Source of the DNA: Bog-473 sp963764305
GTDB lineage: Bacteria > Actinomycetota > Acidimicrobiia > Acidimicrobiales > RAAP-2
Length of the DNA stretch: 64,000 bases
Reading direction: 5' to 3'
Assembly: GCA_963764305.1 (NCBI GenBank)
Contig: CAVXSD010000006.1
Location: 310,001-374,000, forward strand
Positions within the stretch are counted from its first letter, which is position 1. Each line of letters opens with the position of its first letter. Shown one piece after another: positions 30,500 through 39,357 of the stretch. A program made the translations under genes and the position numbers. The notes below the pieces were generated by a model. The model was not told the DNA's origin and ran no database searches. It saw only the letters and a list, made by a program, of their open reading frames with translations.

Positions 30500-31552
30500 G
30501 TGCCCGGAGTCGACCGAGTGATGCTGGCCGAGCCACGGGGGTTCTGCGCAGGCGTCGAGAAGGCGATCAAAGCCCTGGCCTGGATGGTCCGGGTCTTCGA
30601 GCCGCCGGTCTACTGCTACCACGAGATCGTCCACAACCGCCATGTGGTCGAGCGCTTCCGTGACCAGGGCGTCGTCTTCGTCGACGACGTGGCCGACGTG
30701 CCTGAGGGCTCGCCCCTCATGCTCAGCGCCCACGGTTCGGCTCCGGCGGTCGTTGCAGCGGCCAGGGCGCAGGGCGGCGTCGTGGTTGACGCCGTCTGTC
30801 CGCTTGTGACCAAGGTGCACCACGAGATGAAAGTGCGGAGTCGCAAGGGGTACACCGTCCTCTACGTCGGCCACGCCGGCCATGAAGAGGCGGTGGGCAC
30901 GATGGCCGTCGCTCCCCAATCGGTGCAGCTCCTCGAGCATGAAGAGGACCTCGAGGCCCTCGAGGAACTGGCCGACCAGGGCACACCGGTCGCGCTGCTG
31001 GCCCAGACCACCCTCAGCCACGACGAGTGGCGCGGCCTCATGGAGGCAGCCCGCCAGCGCTTCCCAGATCTCTGGATGCCCAACCGCAGTGATCTGTGCT
31101 TCGCGACCACCAACCGCCAGGCCGCCCTGAAGGCGATCGCCTCGGAGTCCGATGCCGTGGTGGTGATCGGTTCGGGGAATTCGTCCAACACGGTGGCGCT
31201 CGAGAAGGTGGCCCGGGCGGGCGGCTGCCCCAGGGTGCTGCGCGTCAATGAGGCCGACGAACTCCCCGACGACCTCACGGGCACGATCGGCGTGACCGCG
31301 GGTGCCTCGGCGCCAGAAGCCTTGGTGAACGAGGTCATCGCCCGTCTGGCCCCAGCCCAGGGGGTGACCGAGGTCACGGTCACCACCGAGGACGAGTACT
31401 TCCCGCCTCCGCCCGAGCTTCGTGAACTCCTGCGTGCCGTGGGCTCCACGCTGGGCTTCTTCGCCGCTCGGGCCCGTTCGACCCGTGCCGATCCCGGCGC
31501 AGAGGATCGCTCGGTCTCCGCCGCCGACGTACTCGACCTGCTGGCCTCCTGA
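30500..31552 (+). CDS. ispH: 4-hydroxy-3-methylbut-2-enyl diphosphate reductase
   Basis: Last enzyme of the MEP isoprenoid pathway. It reduces HMBPP to isopentenyl and dimethylallyl diphosphate with a [4Fe-4S] cluster. 350 aa; GTG start. The three cluster Cys are Cys16 in EPRGFCAGVEKA, the one in DAVCPLVTKVH, and the one in RSDLCFATTNRQ. The substrate motifs SAHGSAP, TTLSHDEW and GSGNSSNT are intact. About 25 acidic and basic residues follow the usual end of the protein. The gene is followed by the HD-domain gene after 24 bp. Confidence 0.96.
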   Translation: MPGVDRVMLAEPRGFCAGVEKAIKALAWMVRVFEPPVYCYHEIVHNRHVVERFRDQGVVFVDDVADVPEGSPLMLSAHGSAPAVVAAARAQGGVVVDAVCPLVTKVHHEMKVRSRKGYTVLYVGHAGHEEAVGTMAVAPQSVQLLEHEEDLEALEELADQGTPVALLAQTTLSHDEWRGLMEAARQRFPDLWMPNRSDLCFATTNRQAALKAIASESDAVVVIGSGNSSNTVALEKVARAGGCPRVLRVNEADELPDDLTGTIGVTAGASAPEALVNEVIARLAPAQGVTEVTVTTEDEYFPPPPELRELLRAVGSTLGFFAARARSTRADPGAEDRSVSAADVLDLLAS

Positions 31553-31576
31553 GCTCCGCAGCGCGATGATTGCACC

Positions 31577-32119
31577 ATGACGTTCACCCGGATGGACGAA
31601 TCGACGGCCGAGCAGTGGCAGCACATCATCGTCGAGTCGATTGAACATCAGCCCCGTGTCGCCGAGCGTGTGCTCGCGATGCTGGCCTCGCTCGAAGACA
31701 TCACCGATGGCTTCGAGGTCGATCAGCTGGTGCACTCGTTGCAGACTGCGACGCGCGCCGAGGAGGCAGGAGCATCCGACGAGGTCGTGGTGGCATCGCT
31801 GTGTCACGACATCGGCAAAGCAGTGTCGGTGATGAACCATCCCCGAATCGCAGCCGAGATCCTGCGCCCGTATGTCAGCGAGGACACCTACCGCATGATC
31901 GAGGCCCATCAGGACTTCCAGGGAAAGCACTACTACGAATATCTGGGGCAGGATCCCGACGCCCGGAACAGGTATGCGGGCGCCCCCTGGTATGGGTTGG
32001 CAGAGCAATTCGCCGACGAGTGGGACCAGATCAGCTTCGACCCCGACTACCCCACGAAGCCTCTGTCGCACTTCGAGCCCCTGGTGCGCCAGGTCTTCGC
32101 CACGCCTCGGACATTTTGA
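31577..32119 (+). CDS. HD-domain protein of the PhnZ/inositol-oxygenase-like type
   Basis: 180 aa. Metal motifs are HSLQTATRAEEAG, VASLCHDIGK (the HD pair), NHPRIAAEIL and IEAHQDFQG, followed by DEWDQISFDPDY and PLSHFEPLV. The spacing matches HD proteins of the PhnZ/MIOX group, in which a mixed-valence diiron centre oxidises substrates such as (R)-2-amino-1-hydroxyethylphosphonate or inositol. No phosphonate or inositol genes are adjacent, so the substrate is unknown and a plain phosphohydrolase remains possible. The stop overlaps the TTG start of the glycosyltransferase gene (TTGA), so the two are probably translated together. Confidence 0.8.
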   Translation: MTFTRMDESTAEQWQHIIVESIEHQPRVAERVLAMLASLEDITDGFEVDQLVHSLQTATRAEEAGASDEVVVASLCHDIGKAVSVMNHPRIAAEILRPYVSEDTYRMIEAHQDFQGKHYYEYLGQDPDARNRYAGAPWYGLAEQFADEWDQISFDPDYPTKPLSHFEPLVRQVFATPRTF

Positions 32120-32946
32120 GCCGGCGCCGCGGCTCCACCTCGGGCGCCAGTATCCACACCGACCCCGATCACGCGCGCCGCGTCATCGAGGAGTCCCGTC
32201 GGGAATTCGACACGCGTCACCCCGATGTGAAGCTCTCCCCCGTCGTGGGAGTCATCTGTGCGTACGAGGAGGAAGACAACATCGGTGCCGTATTGGCGGC
32301 CATGCCGACGGAAGCTTGCGGACTGGCGTTGACGACCCTCGTCGTGGTCGACGGCGGGAGCGACCGGACCGACCAGGTCGCCAAGGATACCGGCGCACTG
32401 ACCTTCGTACTCCCTGAGAATCTTGGGCACGGCTATGCCCTCCGCGTCGGCTATGCGCTGTGCATCGAGCTCGGCGCACAGTATGTCGTCACGCTTGATG
32501 CGGATGGTCAGAACGACCCATCTGAGATTCCAGTGATGTTGCAGCCTCTGGTCGACGACACGTCGGACTTCGTCGTCGCTTCCCGCGTCCTCGGGCGGGA
32601 CACGACCACCGATCGCTTCCGCAAGGTTGGCGTCCGCGTCTTCTCGTGGGCGATGAGCGCGATGGGACACACGAAGTTGACCGATACCTCGAACGGGTAT
32701 CGGGCCTTGCGGGTCAGCATGCTCGACGATGTGGCCTACCGCCTGGTCCAGCCGCAATACCAGACGGCCGAGCTCCTGATCATCGCCATGAAGCGGGGCT
32801 GGCGGGTCAGCGAGCAGCCCACGGTCTGGTTGCCGCGGGCGTCCGGAACGACGAAGAAGGGCAAGAACTGGCTCTTCGGCTTTCGCTATGGGCGCGTGGT
32901 GCTCGAGACTTGGTGGAAGGTCCGCAAGGAGCCGCAACACCGCTGA
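32116..32946 (+). CDS. GT2 family glycosyltransferase (polyprenyl-phosphate sugar synthase-like)
   Basis: 276 aa from a TTG at 32116 that overlaps the stop of the HD gene; the frame is open further up but lies inside that gene. The GT-A fold shows VVGVICAYEEEDNIGAVLAA and VVDGGSDRT, the metal DxD run TLDADGQNDPSE, and the acceptor region DTSNGYRALR. No C-terminal membrane helix is present, so it resembles DPM1-type enzymes that load a sugar on polyprenyl phosphate. Donor sugars could be GDP-mannose or UDP-glucose. It is convergent with plsC, 7 bp away. Confidence 0.85.
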   Translation: MSRRRGSTSGASIHTDPDHARRVIEESRREFDTRHPDVKLSPVVGVICAYEEEDNIGAVLAAMPTEACGLALTTLVVVDGGSDRTDQVAKDTGALTFVLPENLGHGYALRVGYALCIELGAQYVVTLDADGQNDPSEIPVMLQPLVDDTSDFVVASRVLGRDTTTDRFRKVGVRVFSWAMSAMGHTKLTDTSNGYRALRVSMLDDVAYRLVQPQYQTAELLIIAMKRGWRVSEQPTVWLPRASGTTKKGKNWLFGFRYGRVVLETWWKVRKEPQHR

Positions 32947-32953
32947 ACGGCGG

Positions 32954-33706
32954 CTAATAGCGCCCCGTCTTCTCTCGTGCTTCGTCGTAGACGGCCTGTA
33001 ATTGCGGTGTCAGCGCCGCGGTGGCTGCACGCACGGCGGAACGTGAGACGCGGCCACCCCCGGTGCGGGGTGGAGGCGGGATGGCGGGGCCGATCACCAG
33101 CTGAATCGTGTATGGCTTCGGGACGGCACTCCCCTTGGGCATGGCCAGATCGGACCCACCGATGCCGATCGGCACGATCGGCGCGCCGGTGCGGGCAGAG
33201 AGGAAGGTCGCACCCTCCATCAAATTCTCGACGACCGCTCCTTCCCGACGAGTGCCCTCGGGGAAGATGACCAGGAGCTCGCCCCGGCGCAACACCTCTT
33301 CAGCGCGCTGGAGCGCCTCACGGTCGGCCGACTCACGGTGGACCGGGAAGGCCCCGAGGGTGAGGAGCAATTTGCCGAGCCACTTGTTCTTCCACATCTC
33401 GTCCTTGGTCATGAAGAAGAGCTTGCGTTCCGTGCAGAACGCGGAGAAGCCGAAGTCAGCAAAGGATCGGTGCACCGGGGCCAGGATGGCGGGTCCGGTC
33501 GCGGGGATGTTTTCTCTCCCGATGACCTTGGGCCGAAACCAGGCCCAGAGCACGGTGACGAAGATCATGCGCTCGGCCCGGTACAGCAGCGAACGCCGAG
33601 GGTCGATCTCGAAAGGCTGGTGCCGCCCCGGAGCTTCCACCGCACCGGGACCGCCATCGCCGTCGCCATCAGAGTCCGGCGACGAGCCTGCTGTGCTCAC
33701 AGCCAC
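32954..33706 (-). CDS. plsC: 1-acyl-sn-glycerol-3-phosphate acyltransferase
   Basis: PlsC-family acyltransferase of 250 aa that adds the second acyl chain in phospholipid synthesis. The catalytic HX4D is His79-Asp84 in HRSFADF, the substrate motif is FPEGTRREG near residue 150, and VPIGIGGSD follows. The N-terminal 30 residues are Asp/Gly-rich and disordered. The start at 33706 overlaps the end of aroA-cmk by 10 bp, so it is the last gene of the aroH-tyrA-aroA/cmk run. It may be plsC or a related lipid acyltransferase. Confidence 0.88.
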   Translation of the reverse strand: MAVSTAGSSPDSDGDGDGGPGAVEAPGRHQPFEIDPRRSLLYRAERMIFVTVLWAWFRPKVIGRENIPATGPAILAPVHRSFADFGFSAFCTERKLFFMTKDEMWKNKWLGKLLLTLGAFPVHRESADREALQRAEEVLRRGELLVIFPEGTRREGAVVENLMEGATFLSARTGAPIVPIGIGGSDLAMPKGSAVPKPYTIQLVIGPAIPPPPRTGGGRVSRSAVRAATAALTPQLQAVYDEAREKTGRY

Positions 33707-35613
33707 GACAGCACCTCCTCGACTACATCCTCTACCGTGCGCCCGGTGGTATCGAGCCGGTGTGCGTCTTCGGCCTCGCGTAGCGGTGATGCGTCGCGGG
33801 TCGAGTCGATCCGATCACGCCGTGCGACACCCTCAGGTGCCTCGTCGTTGCGTCGCCGGGCCCGCTCCTGGGCCGATGCCGTGAGGTAGACCTTCACTTC
33901 GGCTCCCGGGAAGACAACCGATCCGATGTCGCGGCCCTCGACGACGCCTCCACCGTGGGCACGGGCCCAGGCCCGCTGGCGCTCCACGAGGTGCCGACGG
34001 ACCTGCGGATTGGCGGCGACGAGGGAGACCGCCTGGCCTACATCGGGCGAGCGGATGACTCCCGTGACGTCGAGTCCGTCGATGGTCACCCGCTCCCCGA
34101 CGTCGATGGTCGATGCTGCGGCGAGTGCTGCGACCGCGTCGGTGTCGCCCGGCGCCGTTCCGCGTTCGAGGGCGAGCGCAGCGACGGCCCGGTACATGGC
34201 GCCGGTGTCGAGCCGATCGACGCCGAGCCGCTCCGCTACCGCCGTCGACACGGTCGATTTGCCCGCTCCAGCCGGCCCGTCGATGGCCACCACCAGCGGC
34301 CGGGGGCCCGGCGCTCCGGTGGCGAGGCGCGCCAGGTCCTCGGCGAACGTCGGGTAGCTGGTCTCGACTGCATCGAAGCCGGAGATGAGGCTTCGTTCCC
34401 CTGGGCGAGCGGCCAGGGCAGCCACGGCCGCCGCCATGGCCATCCGGTGGTCTCCGTGACTGTCGAACCGACCGCCAAGCAGCGGGCCACCGAGTCCTGT
34501 GATCGCCAGCGTGTCGCCCGCGATGGTGGCGCGGGCCCCGAAGGCGTCGACCATGGCCGCCACTGCGATCAGACGGTCGACCTCCTTGACCCGGAGCTCG
34601 CCGACGTCAGAGAACACAGTGGTGCCCTGGGCGACGGACGCCGCCACGGCCAGGGCCGGGATCTCGTCGAGCGACGGGATCTCGCTTGCTCGCACCCCGG
34701 TGGCTCGCAACGGGCCGGATGTCGCCCTGATGGTGCTGGTGCCGGGATCTCCCGGAAGGAGCTTGATCGGTGCTCCCATCCGCTGGAGGACCGAGACGTA
34801 GCCGAGCCGAGCCGGCCCGCTGTACACGCGGGCTACGTCGATGGCACTGTCGGGCACGACGCATGCCGCCACGACGAAGAAGGCCGATGCAGAGGGATCC
34901 CCCGGCACTGTGCGCTCGACGGGTTCGAGGGACGATGCCTGGACCCGCACGATGCGACCCTCACCCCAGGGTTCGACCGTCAGATCGGCCCCGGCCTCCG
35001 TCAGCATCTCCTCGGTGTGCGTGCGTGTCGTCACGGCTTCGCGTACGACCGTCGTGCCCTCGGCCGAAAGGCCGGCGAGGATGAGAGCGGACTTCACCTG
35101 GGCGCTCGCCACCTTGGAGGTCCAGTCGATGCCGTGCAAGTCGCCGCCCCGGACGCGTAGCGGCGGCTGGCAGCGCGGTCCCTCGCCGACCACGGTTGCT
35201 CCCATGAGGCCGAGGGGTTCGGCCACGCGGTCCATCGGTCGCGAGGAGAGGGATTCGTCACCCACGAGCTCCGTCTCCCAGTCGAAGCCGGCGACCAGAC
35301 CTGTCAGCAAGCGCATGGAGGTCCCGGAGTTCCCACAGTCGAGCGGCGCCGCCGGGCGGCGGAGTCGTGCGCGGCCACCATGGACGACGACCGTCCCGTC
35401 GTCGTGGCGCTCCACTCGGGCCCCCATGGCTTCCACCGCCGCCAGGGAGGCGGCGACGTCGGCGCCATCGGAGAGCCCGTGGATGACGGACGCACCCTCC
35501 GCCAGTGCTCCGATCAGGACGGCGCGGTGCGAGATCGACTTCTCGCCGGGCGTGTGGACGGTCCCGCGGCACGGTGTCCCGCCGTCGACGACCAGGACGC
35601 GTGGTGCCGTCAC
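33697..35613 (-). CDS. aroA-cmk: fused EPSP synthase and cytidylate kinase
   Basis: 638 aa. Residues 1-425 are 3-phosphoshikimate 1-carboxyvinyltransferase: GEKSISHRAVLIGAL, LDCGNSGTSMRLLTG, SSRPMDR, and FDSHGDHRMAMA near the end. The enzyme makes EPSP in the shikimate pathway. Residues 430-638 are a CMP kinase with a P-loop AIDGPAGAGKSTVS at about 437-448, DTGAMYRA, VEGRDIGSVVFP, and a lid with RRNDEAPEGVARRD. The join is short (GAPGPRP) and no stop or frameshift lies there. A fusion of this order is known in some proteobacteria; in M. tuberculosis the cmk gene (Rv1712) is separate. The start overlaps the tyrA stop (ATGA). Confidence 0.95.
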   Translation of the reverse strand: MTAPRVLVVDGGTPCRGTVHTPGEKSISHRAVLIGALAEGASVIHGLSDGADVAASLAAVEAMGARVERHDDGTVVVHGGRARLRRPAAPLDCGNSGTSMRLLTGLVAGFDWETELVGDESLSSRPMDRVAEPLGLMGATVVGEGPRCQPPLRVRGGDLHGIDWTSKVASAQVKSALILAGLSAEGTTVVREAVTTRTHTEEMLTEAGADLTVEPWGEGRIVRVQASSLEPVERTVPGDPSASAFFVVAACVVPDSAIDVARVYSGPARLGYVSVLQRMGAPIKLLPGDPGTSTIRATSGPLRATGVRASEIPSLDEIPALAVAASVAQGTTVFSDVGELRVKEVDRLIAVAAMVDAFGARATIAGDTLAITGLGGPLLGGRFDSHGDHRMAMAAAVAALAARPGERSLISGFDAVETSYPTFAEDLARLATGAPGPRPLVVAIDGPAGAGKSTVSTAVAERLGVDRLDTGAMYRAVAALALERGTAPGDTDAVAALAAASTIDVGERVTIDGLDVTGVIRSPDVGQAVSLVAANPQVRRHLVERQRAWARAHGGGVVEGRDIGSVVFPGAEVKVYLTASAQERARRRNDEAPEGVARRDRIDSTRDASPLREAEDAHRLDTTGRTVEDVVEEVLSWL

Positions 35614-36704
35614 GAGAGGTGCTCGGCTCGGCAGCGGTACCCGCGTGACTCCACGGCGACCGCGAGGGTATCGGCATCCGCACCATCGACCACCAGGATG
35701 AGGACACCCCGCGGCCCCTCGGCCGAGTGCGCGATCTCGATGTCGTAGATGCCGATGCCGGCATCGGCGGCCAGCGACATGATTTCCGCCAGGACGCCCA
35801 CCCGGTCCGGGACGGGGATCCGCAACTCGGCCAGGTGGTCGGGCCGCACGGCACGAGCCGGCAGGTTCCTCCGTGCCGCACTGGCCTTCTGTAGTGAGGC
35901 GAGGAGTCCCGCCGGGTCGTGAGCGGCAACTCTCTCCCGCATGACGCCCAGGTCAGTGACGAGCGCATCGAGTGCGGCGACGATGGCGGCGGCATTCTCG
36001 GCGCAGATGTCAAGCCAGATCCCGGGTTGGCCGGCGGCCACGCGGGTCATGTCGCGAAAGCCGCCCGCGGCCAGACGGAGCAGTGCGCCGTCCTGTTCGG
36101 CGCCGTCCGTCGCGGCGTTCATCAGCGTTGCCGCGACGAGGTGCGGCACATGGGACACCACCGCGACCAGTCGGTCGTGGTCCGCCGCCGAGAGGACGAG
36201 GACATCAGCGCCCAGGCTCATCACCACGCCCTTCAGCCGGTTGAAGGCCTCCAGGTCCGTGGCCGCGGTCGGGGTCAGGACCCACACCGCTCCCTCGAAC
36301 AGGTCGGGGTCGGCACCGTGCAGGCCCGCCTGCTCCGATCCCGCCATGGGGTGCCCGCCGATGAACCGGGGATGATCGGCCTCTTCGACGATCGCCGACT
36401 TGACCCCGCTGACGTCGGTCACCACCGCGTCGGCGAGTCGGTCGTCCCCGTTGAGGAGGCCGCGCACCACACCGGCAACCGCGGCGGCCGGGACGGCGAC
36501 GAAGACCACCTCCGCCATGGGGTCGTCACCGGCGGCGTCGACGACCCCCGCCTCGAGCGCGGCGCGGACCTGCTCCTCGTCGGCATCAAGCCCGGAGACG
36601 TGCCAACCGCGCCGGCGCAATCCCAGGGCGATCGATCCTCCGATCAGCCCGGTCCCGACGACGAGTGCCCGCCGGCGCGTATCGACCTCAGCCGGGGAGG
36701 TCAT
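35610..36704 (-). CDS. tyrA: prephenate dehydrogenase with C-terminal ACT-like domain
   Basis: 364 aa from the ATG at 36704, where MTSPAEVDTRRRALVVGTG begins; an ATG 12 bp earlier is the alternative. The NAD(P)-binding motif VVGTGLIGGSIALGLRRRG is followed by FVAVPAAAV, GGHPMAGSEQAG with the catalytic His and substrate residues, and VVSHVPHLVAATL. Residues about 285-364 form an ACT-like regulatory domain (LRIPVPDRVGVLAEIMSLA), which suggests feedback by tyrosine. The enzyme oxidatively decarboxylates prephenate to 4-hydroxyphenylpyruvate. It overlaps aroH upstream by 17 bp and aroA-cmk downstream by 4 bp. Confidence 0.93.
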   Translation of the reverse strand: MTSPAEVDTRRRALVVGTGLIGGSIALGLRRRGWHVSGLDADEEQVRAALEAGVVDAAGDDPMAEVVFVAVPAAAVAGVVRGLLNGDDRLADAVVTDVSGVKSAIVEEADHPRFIGGHPMAGSEQAGLHGADPDLFEGAVWVLTPTAATDLEAFNRLKGVVMSLGADVLVLSAADHDRLVAVVSHVPHLVAATLMNAATDGAEQDGALLRLAAGGFRDMTRVAAGQPGIWLDICAENAAAIVAALDALVTDLGVMRERVAAHDPAGLLASLQKASAARRNLPARAVRPDHLAELRIPVPDRVGVLAEIMSLAADAGIGIYDIEIAHSAEGPRGVLILVVDGADADTLAVAVESRGYRCRAEHLS

Positions 36705-37062
36705 CGCGGAGCCCATGGGCGCCGTGGAGGTAGACGTGCTTGATCTCGTCGCGCGATTTGGTCGTATTGACGTGCAGGAGGACCCGGATGCACAGAGGCT
36801 TGGAGCCCGGTACCGCAATTTCGGCCGCGCAGAGGAGCGGGACGGCACCGAACCCGATCTCGCGGATGGCCGTCGCTGGGAACGTGCTCGTCACGTCCGC
36901 CGTGGCCGTGAACAGCACGCTGATGATGTCGTCCTCGACCAGCCCGTTGCTGGCCATCAGCTCGCGCATCAGCTCCTGGGAGCGTTGGGTGACCTGGGAC
37001 ACCGTGTCCTCGTCGACCGTCGTCGCCCCGCGTAGACCCCTGACCGTGAGAGCGGGTGCCAT
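36688..37062 (-). CDS. aroH: chorismate mutase, AroH type
   Basis: 124 aa, the length of the AroH (trimeric alpha/beta-barrel) class. Motifs are VRGLRGATTVDEDTVSQVTQ with the catalytic Arg near residue 10, SVLFTATADVTSTFPATAIR, and PLLCAAEIAVPGSKPLCIRV with the active-site Cys and Arg. It converts chorismate to prephenate, the substrate of TyrA in the next gene, which it overlaps by 17 bp. The ATG at 37062 opens the family N-terminus (MAPALTVRGLRGAT). Confidence 0.94.
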   Translation of the reverse strand: MAPALTVRGLRGATTVDEDTVSQVTQRSQELMRELMASNGLVEDDIISVLFTATADVTSTFPATAIREIGFGAVPLLCAAEIAVPGSKPLCIRVLLHVNTTKSRDEIKHVYLHGAHGLRDDLPG

Positions 37063-37128
37063 GGCGGGTCACTCTACCGGCCTCGCTCGGGACACCTGGC
37101 TGACCAGGTCGATCTAGGCCCGCCGGCC

Positions 37129-37902
37129 TCAACCCGGACGCCCCGGACTTGCCGCGGCAGCCAACGCGCGGACCTCGCCGGGCTCGAGGGAGCGCCATTG
37201 CCCCGGAAGGAGATTCGCGTCGCGTACCGGCCCGATGCGAGTACGCACGAGGCGCCGTACGGGGTGGCCGATGGCGCTGCACATGCGGCGGACCTGCCGG
37301 TTGCGCCCCTCGTGGATCACCAGACGGAGGACTCCCCGCGCCAGGACCCCGACCTCAGCGGGCGCGGTCAGCCCGTCATCGAGCTCGACGCCTTGGCGCA
37401 ACGAGCGCAATGCGCCCGGAGCAGGCGTACCTCCCTCGACCTCGGCCACGTACTCCTTGACGACCCCGTGCGACGGATGGGTGAGCAGCTGGGACAGCGC
37501 CCCGTCGTTGGTCAGGATGAGCAATCCCTCGGTGTGGCGGTCCAACCGTCCGACGGCGAAGACACGCGGTTCCGGCGGCACCAGTGTCATGACCGTGGGC
37601 CTCCCCTGGGGGTCATCGGCCGTGGTGATGACCCCGTCGGGCTTGTTCAACAGGTAGTAGACGAGATCGGGCGCGACCGGCACGAGCACGCCGTCGACCT
37701 CGACCCTGACGGCCAATGGATCGACCCGCCGTCCGAGCGTGGCGACCTCGCCGTCGACGGTGACACGGCCCGCAGCGATGAGCTCCTCGCAGGCCCGCCG
37801 GGATCCCATCCCGACGCGGGCGAGGATCTTCTGCAGACGTTCGCCCTCAGACGTCGTCAGAGGCGGCCTCGACGCCGAGCCCGAGCGCCGACTGCAGGTC
37901 AC
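37129..37902 (-). CDS. rluB: pseudouridine synthase RluB family
   Basis: RsuA/RluB-type enzyme that isomerises U2605 (E. coli numbering) of 23S rRNA. An S4 domain opens GERLQKILARVGMGSRRACEEL; the catalytic Asp lies in VGRLDRHTEGLLILTNDG, and RQVRRMCSAIGHPV is near the end. The start is unclear: no ATG or GTG lies just before GERLQK. The options are a GTG at 37902, used here and giving 55 bp overlap with scpB, or a CTG at 37836 with GAGGG 7 nt upstream. The catalytic part is 235 aa, normal for the family. Order scpB-rluB-cmk matches the conserved actinobacterial cluster. Confidence 0.88.
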   Translation of the reverse strand: MTCSRRSGSASRPPLTTSEGERLQKILARVGMGSRRACEELIAAGRVTVDGEVATLGRRVDPLAVRVEVDGVLVPVAPDLVYYLLNKPDGVITTADDPQGRPTVMTLVPPEPRVFAVGRLDRHTEGLLILTNDGALSQLLTHPSHGVVKEYVAEVEGGTPAPGALRSLRQGVELDDGLTAPAEVGVLARGVLRLVIHEGRNRQVRRMCSAIGHPVRRLVRTRIGPVRDANLLPGQWRSLEPGEVRALAAAASPGRPG

Positions 37903-38446
37903 GCTCGAGGTCGCCGGCCACCTCGGGTCCCGGCAGGAAGTCCTCGGCCGCCGGCAGCTGGTCGAGCGAGTCGAGCCCGAGGCGCTCCAAGAAGAGATCG
38001 GTGGTGCCAAAGAGGGCCGGCTGGCCCGGTCCGTCGGCGTGGCCGACCACCTCGATATACCCCCGCTGCTCGAGCAGGCGGCTCACGCCGTCCACATTGA
38101 CGCCGCGCAGCGCCGAGATCTGACCCCGGGAGACGGGCTGGCGGTAGGCCACGATGGCCAGTGTCTCGAGCGCCGCCGTGGACAGGCGGTGGGACACCTC
38201 CCTGTTTGCGAACCGCTCGACGTAGGGTGCGAGATCGGGATGGGTCTGCAGTCGAGCCCCACCGGCGATACGGGCCAGGACGAAACCCCGGCGCTCACGC
38301 TCGTAGGACAGCGCGAGCTCCGCGAGGACCTCTTCCACCCGCTCGACGGGTTCCTCCGCCAGCTCGGCCAGCAGTTGGGGCGGGATCGGTTCCACCGCCA
38401 CCAGAAGGATGGCCTCGATCGTGCGTCCCAGCTCTGCGTGCTCCAC
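37847..38446 (-). CDS. scpB: segregation and condensation protein B
   Basis: Subunit B of the SMC-ScpAB condensin, 199 aa from the GTG at 38446. A TTG 9 bp upstream is the other option and GAGGGG precedes both. The two winged-helix domains are seen in LGRTIEAILLVAVEPIPPQLL and LSTAALETLAIVAYRQPVSRG, followed by ISALRGVNVDGVSRLLEQRGYI, the family hallmark. The C-terminus is acidic. It binds ScpA and the SMC neck to drive chromosome organisation. It lies directly after scpA, whose stop overlaps its ribosome site. Confidence 0.93.
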   Translation of the reverse strand: MEHAELGRTIEAILLVAVEPIPPQLLAELAEEPVERVEEVLAELALSYERERRGFVLARIAGGARLQTHPDLAPYVERFANREVSHRLSTAALETLAIVAYRQPVSRGQISALRGVNVDGVSRLLEQRGYIEVVGHADGPGQPALFGTTDLFLERLGLDSLDQLPAAEDFLPGPEVAGDLERDLQSALGLGVEAASDDV

Positions 38447-38459
38447 GGGATTCAACCCC

Positions 38460-39269
38460 TCACCCTTCGTAGTCGTCGATCTCGTAGCCGGCCAGCTCCG
38501 ACAGCCCGCGGCCGCTCGTGACCCCGGCCAGATCGTCGGCGGCCAGCCACGAGATGCGCAGGTCACCGAATGTCGAGCCCTGTCCGAGCGTCACGCGCCC
38601 CATCTTGCACAGCTCGAGCAGGGCAAGGAAGCGCACGATGACCTCGATGCGCGTGCCGCAGCCCTCGACGAGCGCACGGAACGAGGTGGCCCGTTCGGAC
38701 TCGGGGCCGGCCATGAGGTCGGCCACGGCCTCGGAGACCGAGACGGTGTCCACCGTGACATGGGACAGATCGACCCGGGGCACCGGGCGCTCGGCCGAAC
38801 CCCGGAGATAGGCCTGAGCCAGGTCCTCCGGCGTGATCCCGGCCAAGAGGTCCGGGGCGTGCACGACGAAATCGTCGTCCAGCCCCACCTCGCGCGGGAT
38901 GGAGCGTGACGCTTGTTCGGCCATGGCCACGAAGACGTCGGCGGCCGCGGCGTACGCCCGGCACTCGAGCAGCCGGGCCAGTAGGAGGTCCCGCTCCTCC
39001 CAGCCCACGAGATCGTCGTCCTCGTCGGTGGTCTCCGGCCCGGGCAGGAGCCTCTGGGACTTGAGCTCGATCAAGATGGCCGCCACGAGGAGGAACTCCG
39101 AGAGCTGGTTGAAGTCGATCTGCTCTCCCTGCTGCGACAGAACGCTCACGAAGCCGTCGATCACGGGCAGCAGTGGGATGTCGAGAATGTCGACCTCGTG
39201 GGACGAGACAAGGTGCAACAAGAGATCGATCGGACCCTCGAAACTTGGTGTCGAGACCGAGTAGGCCAC
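38460..39269 (-). CDS. scpA: segregation and condensation protein A
   Basis: Kleisin subunit of bacterial condensin, 269 aa, GTG start at 39269. The N-terminus FEGPIDLLLHLVSSHEVDIL is the ScpA signature that contacts SMC, followed by EFLLVAAILIELKSQRLLPG. The C-terminal winged helix is IEVIVRFLALLELCKMGRV. The middle is acidic and variable. It acts with ScpB, encoded next. No parA sits beside it, unlike in M. tuberculosis; trpS, on the other strand, is the upstream neighbour. Confidence 0.94.
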   Translation of the reverse strand: MAYSVSTPSFEGPIDLLLHLVSSHEVDILDIPLLPVIDGFVSVLSQQGEQIDFNQLSEFLLVAAILIELKSQRLLPGPETTDEDDDLVGWEERDLLLARLLECRAYAAAADVFVAMAEQASRSIPREVGLDDDFVVHAPDLLAGITPEDLAQAYLRGSAERPVPRVDLSHVTVDTVSVSEAVADLMAGPESERATSFRALVEGCGTRIEVIVRFLALLELCKMGRVTLGQGSTFGDLRISWLAADDLAGVTSGRGLSELAGYEIDDYEG

Positions 39270-39357
39270 CAGCTGACGTTATCGAACCGGCCGACACCCC
39301 CCGCGCACCCCTGACCACCTGCCAATGCTTCCCCGGAGGGCTCTACCATGGCGCCTC

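Noticed and set aside
30467..32071. Upstream extension of the DUF512 frame to almost 1000 residues
   Set aside because: The extra part is antisense to ispH and the HD gene and has no motif; the ATG at 30466 gives the normal protein.
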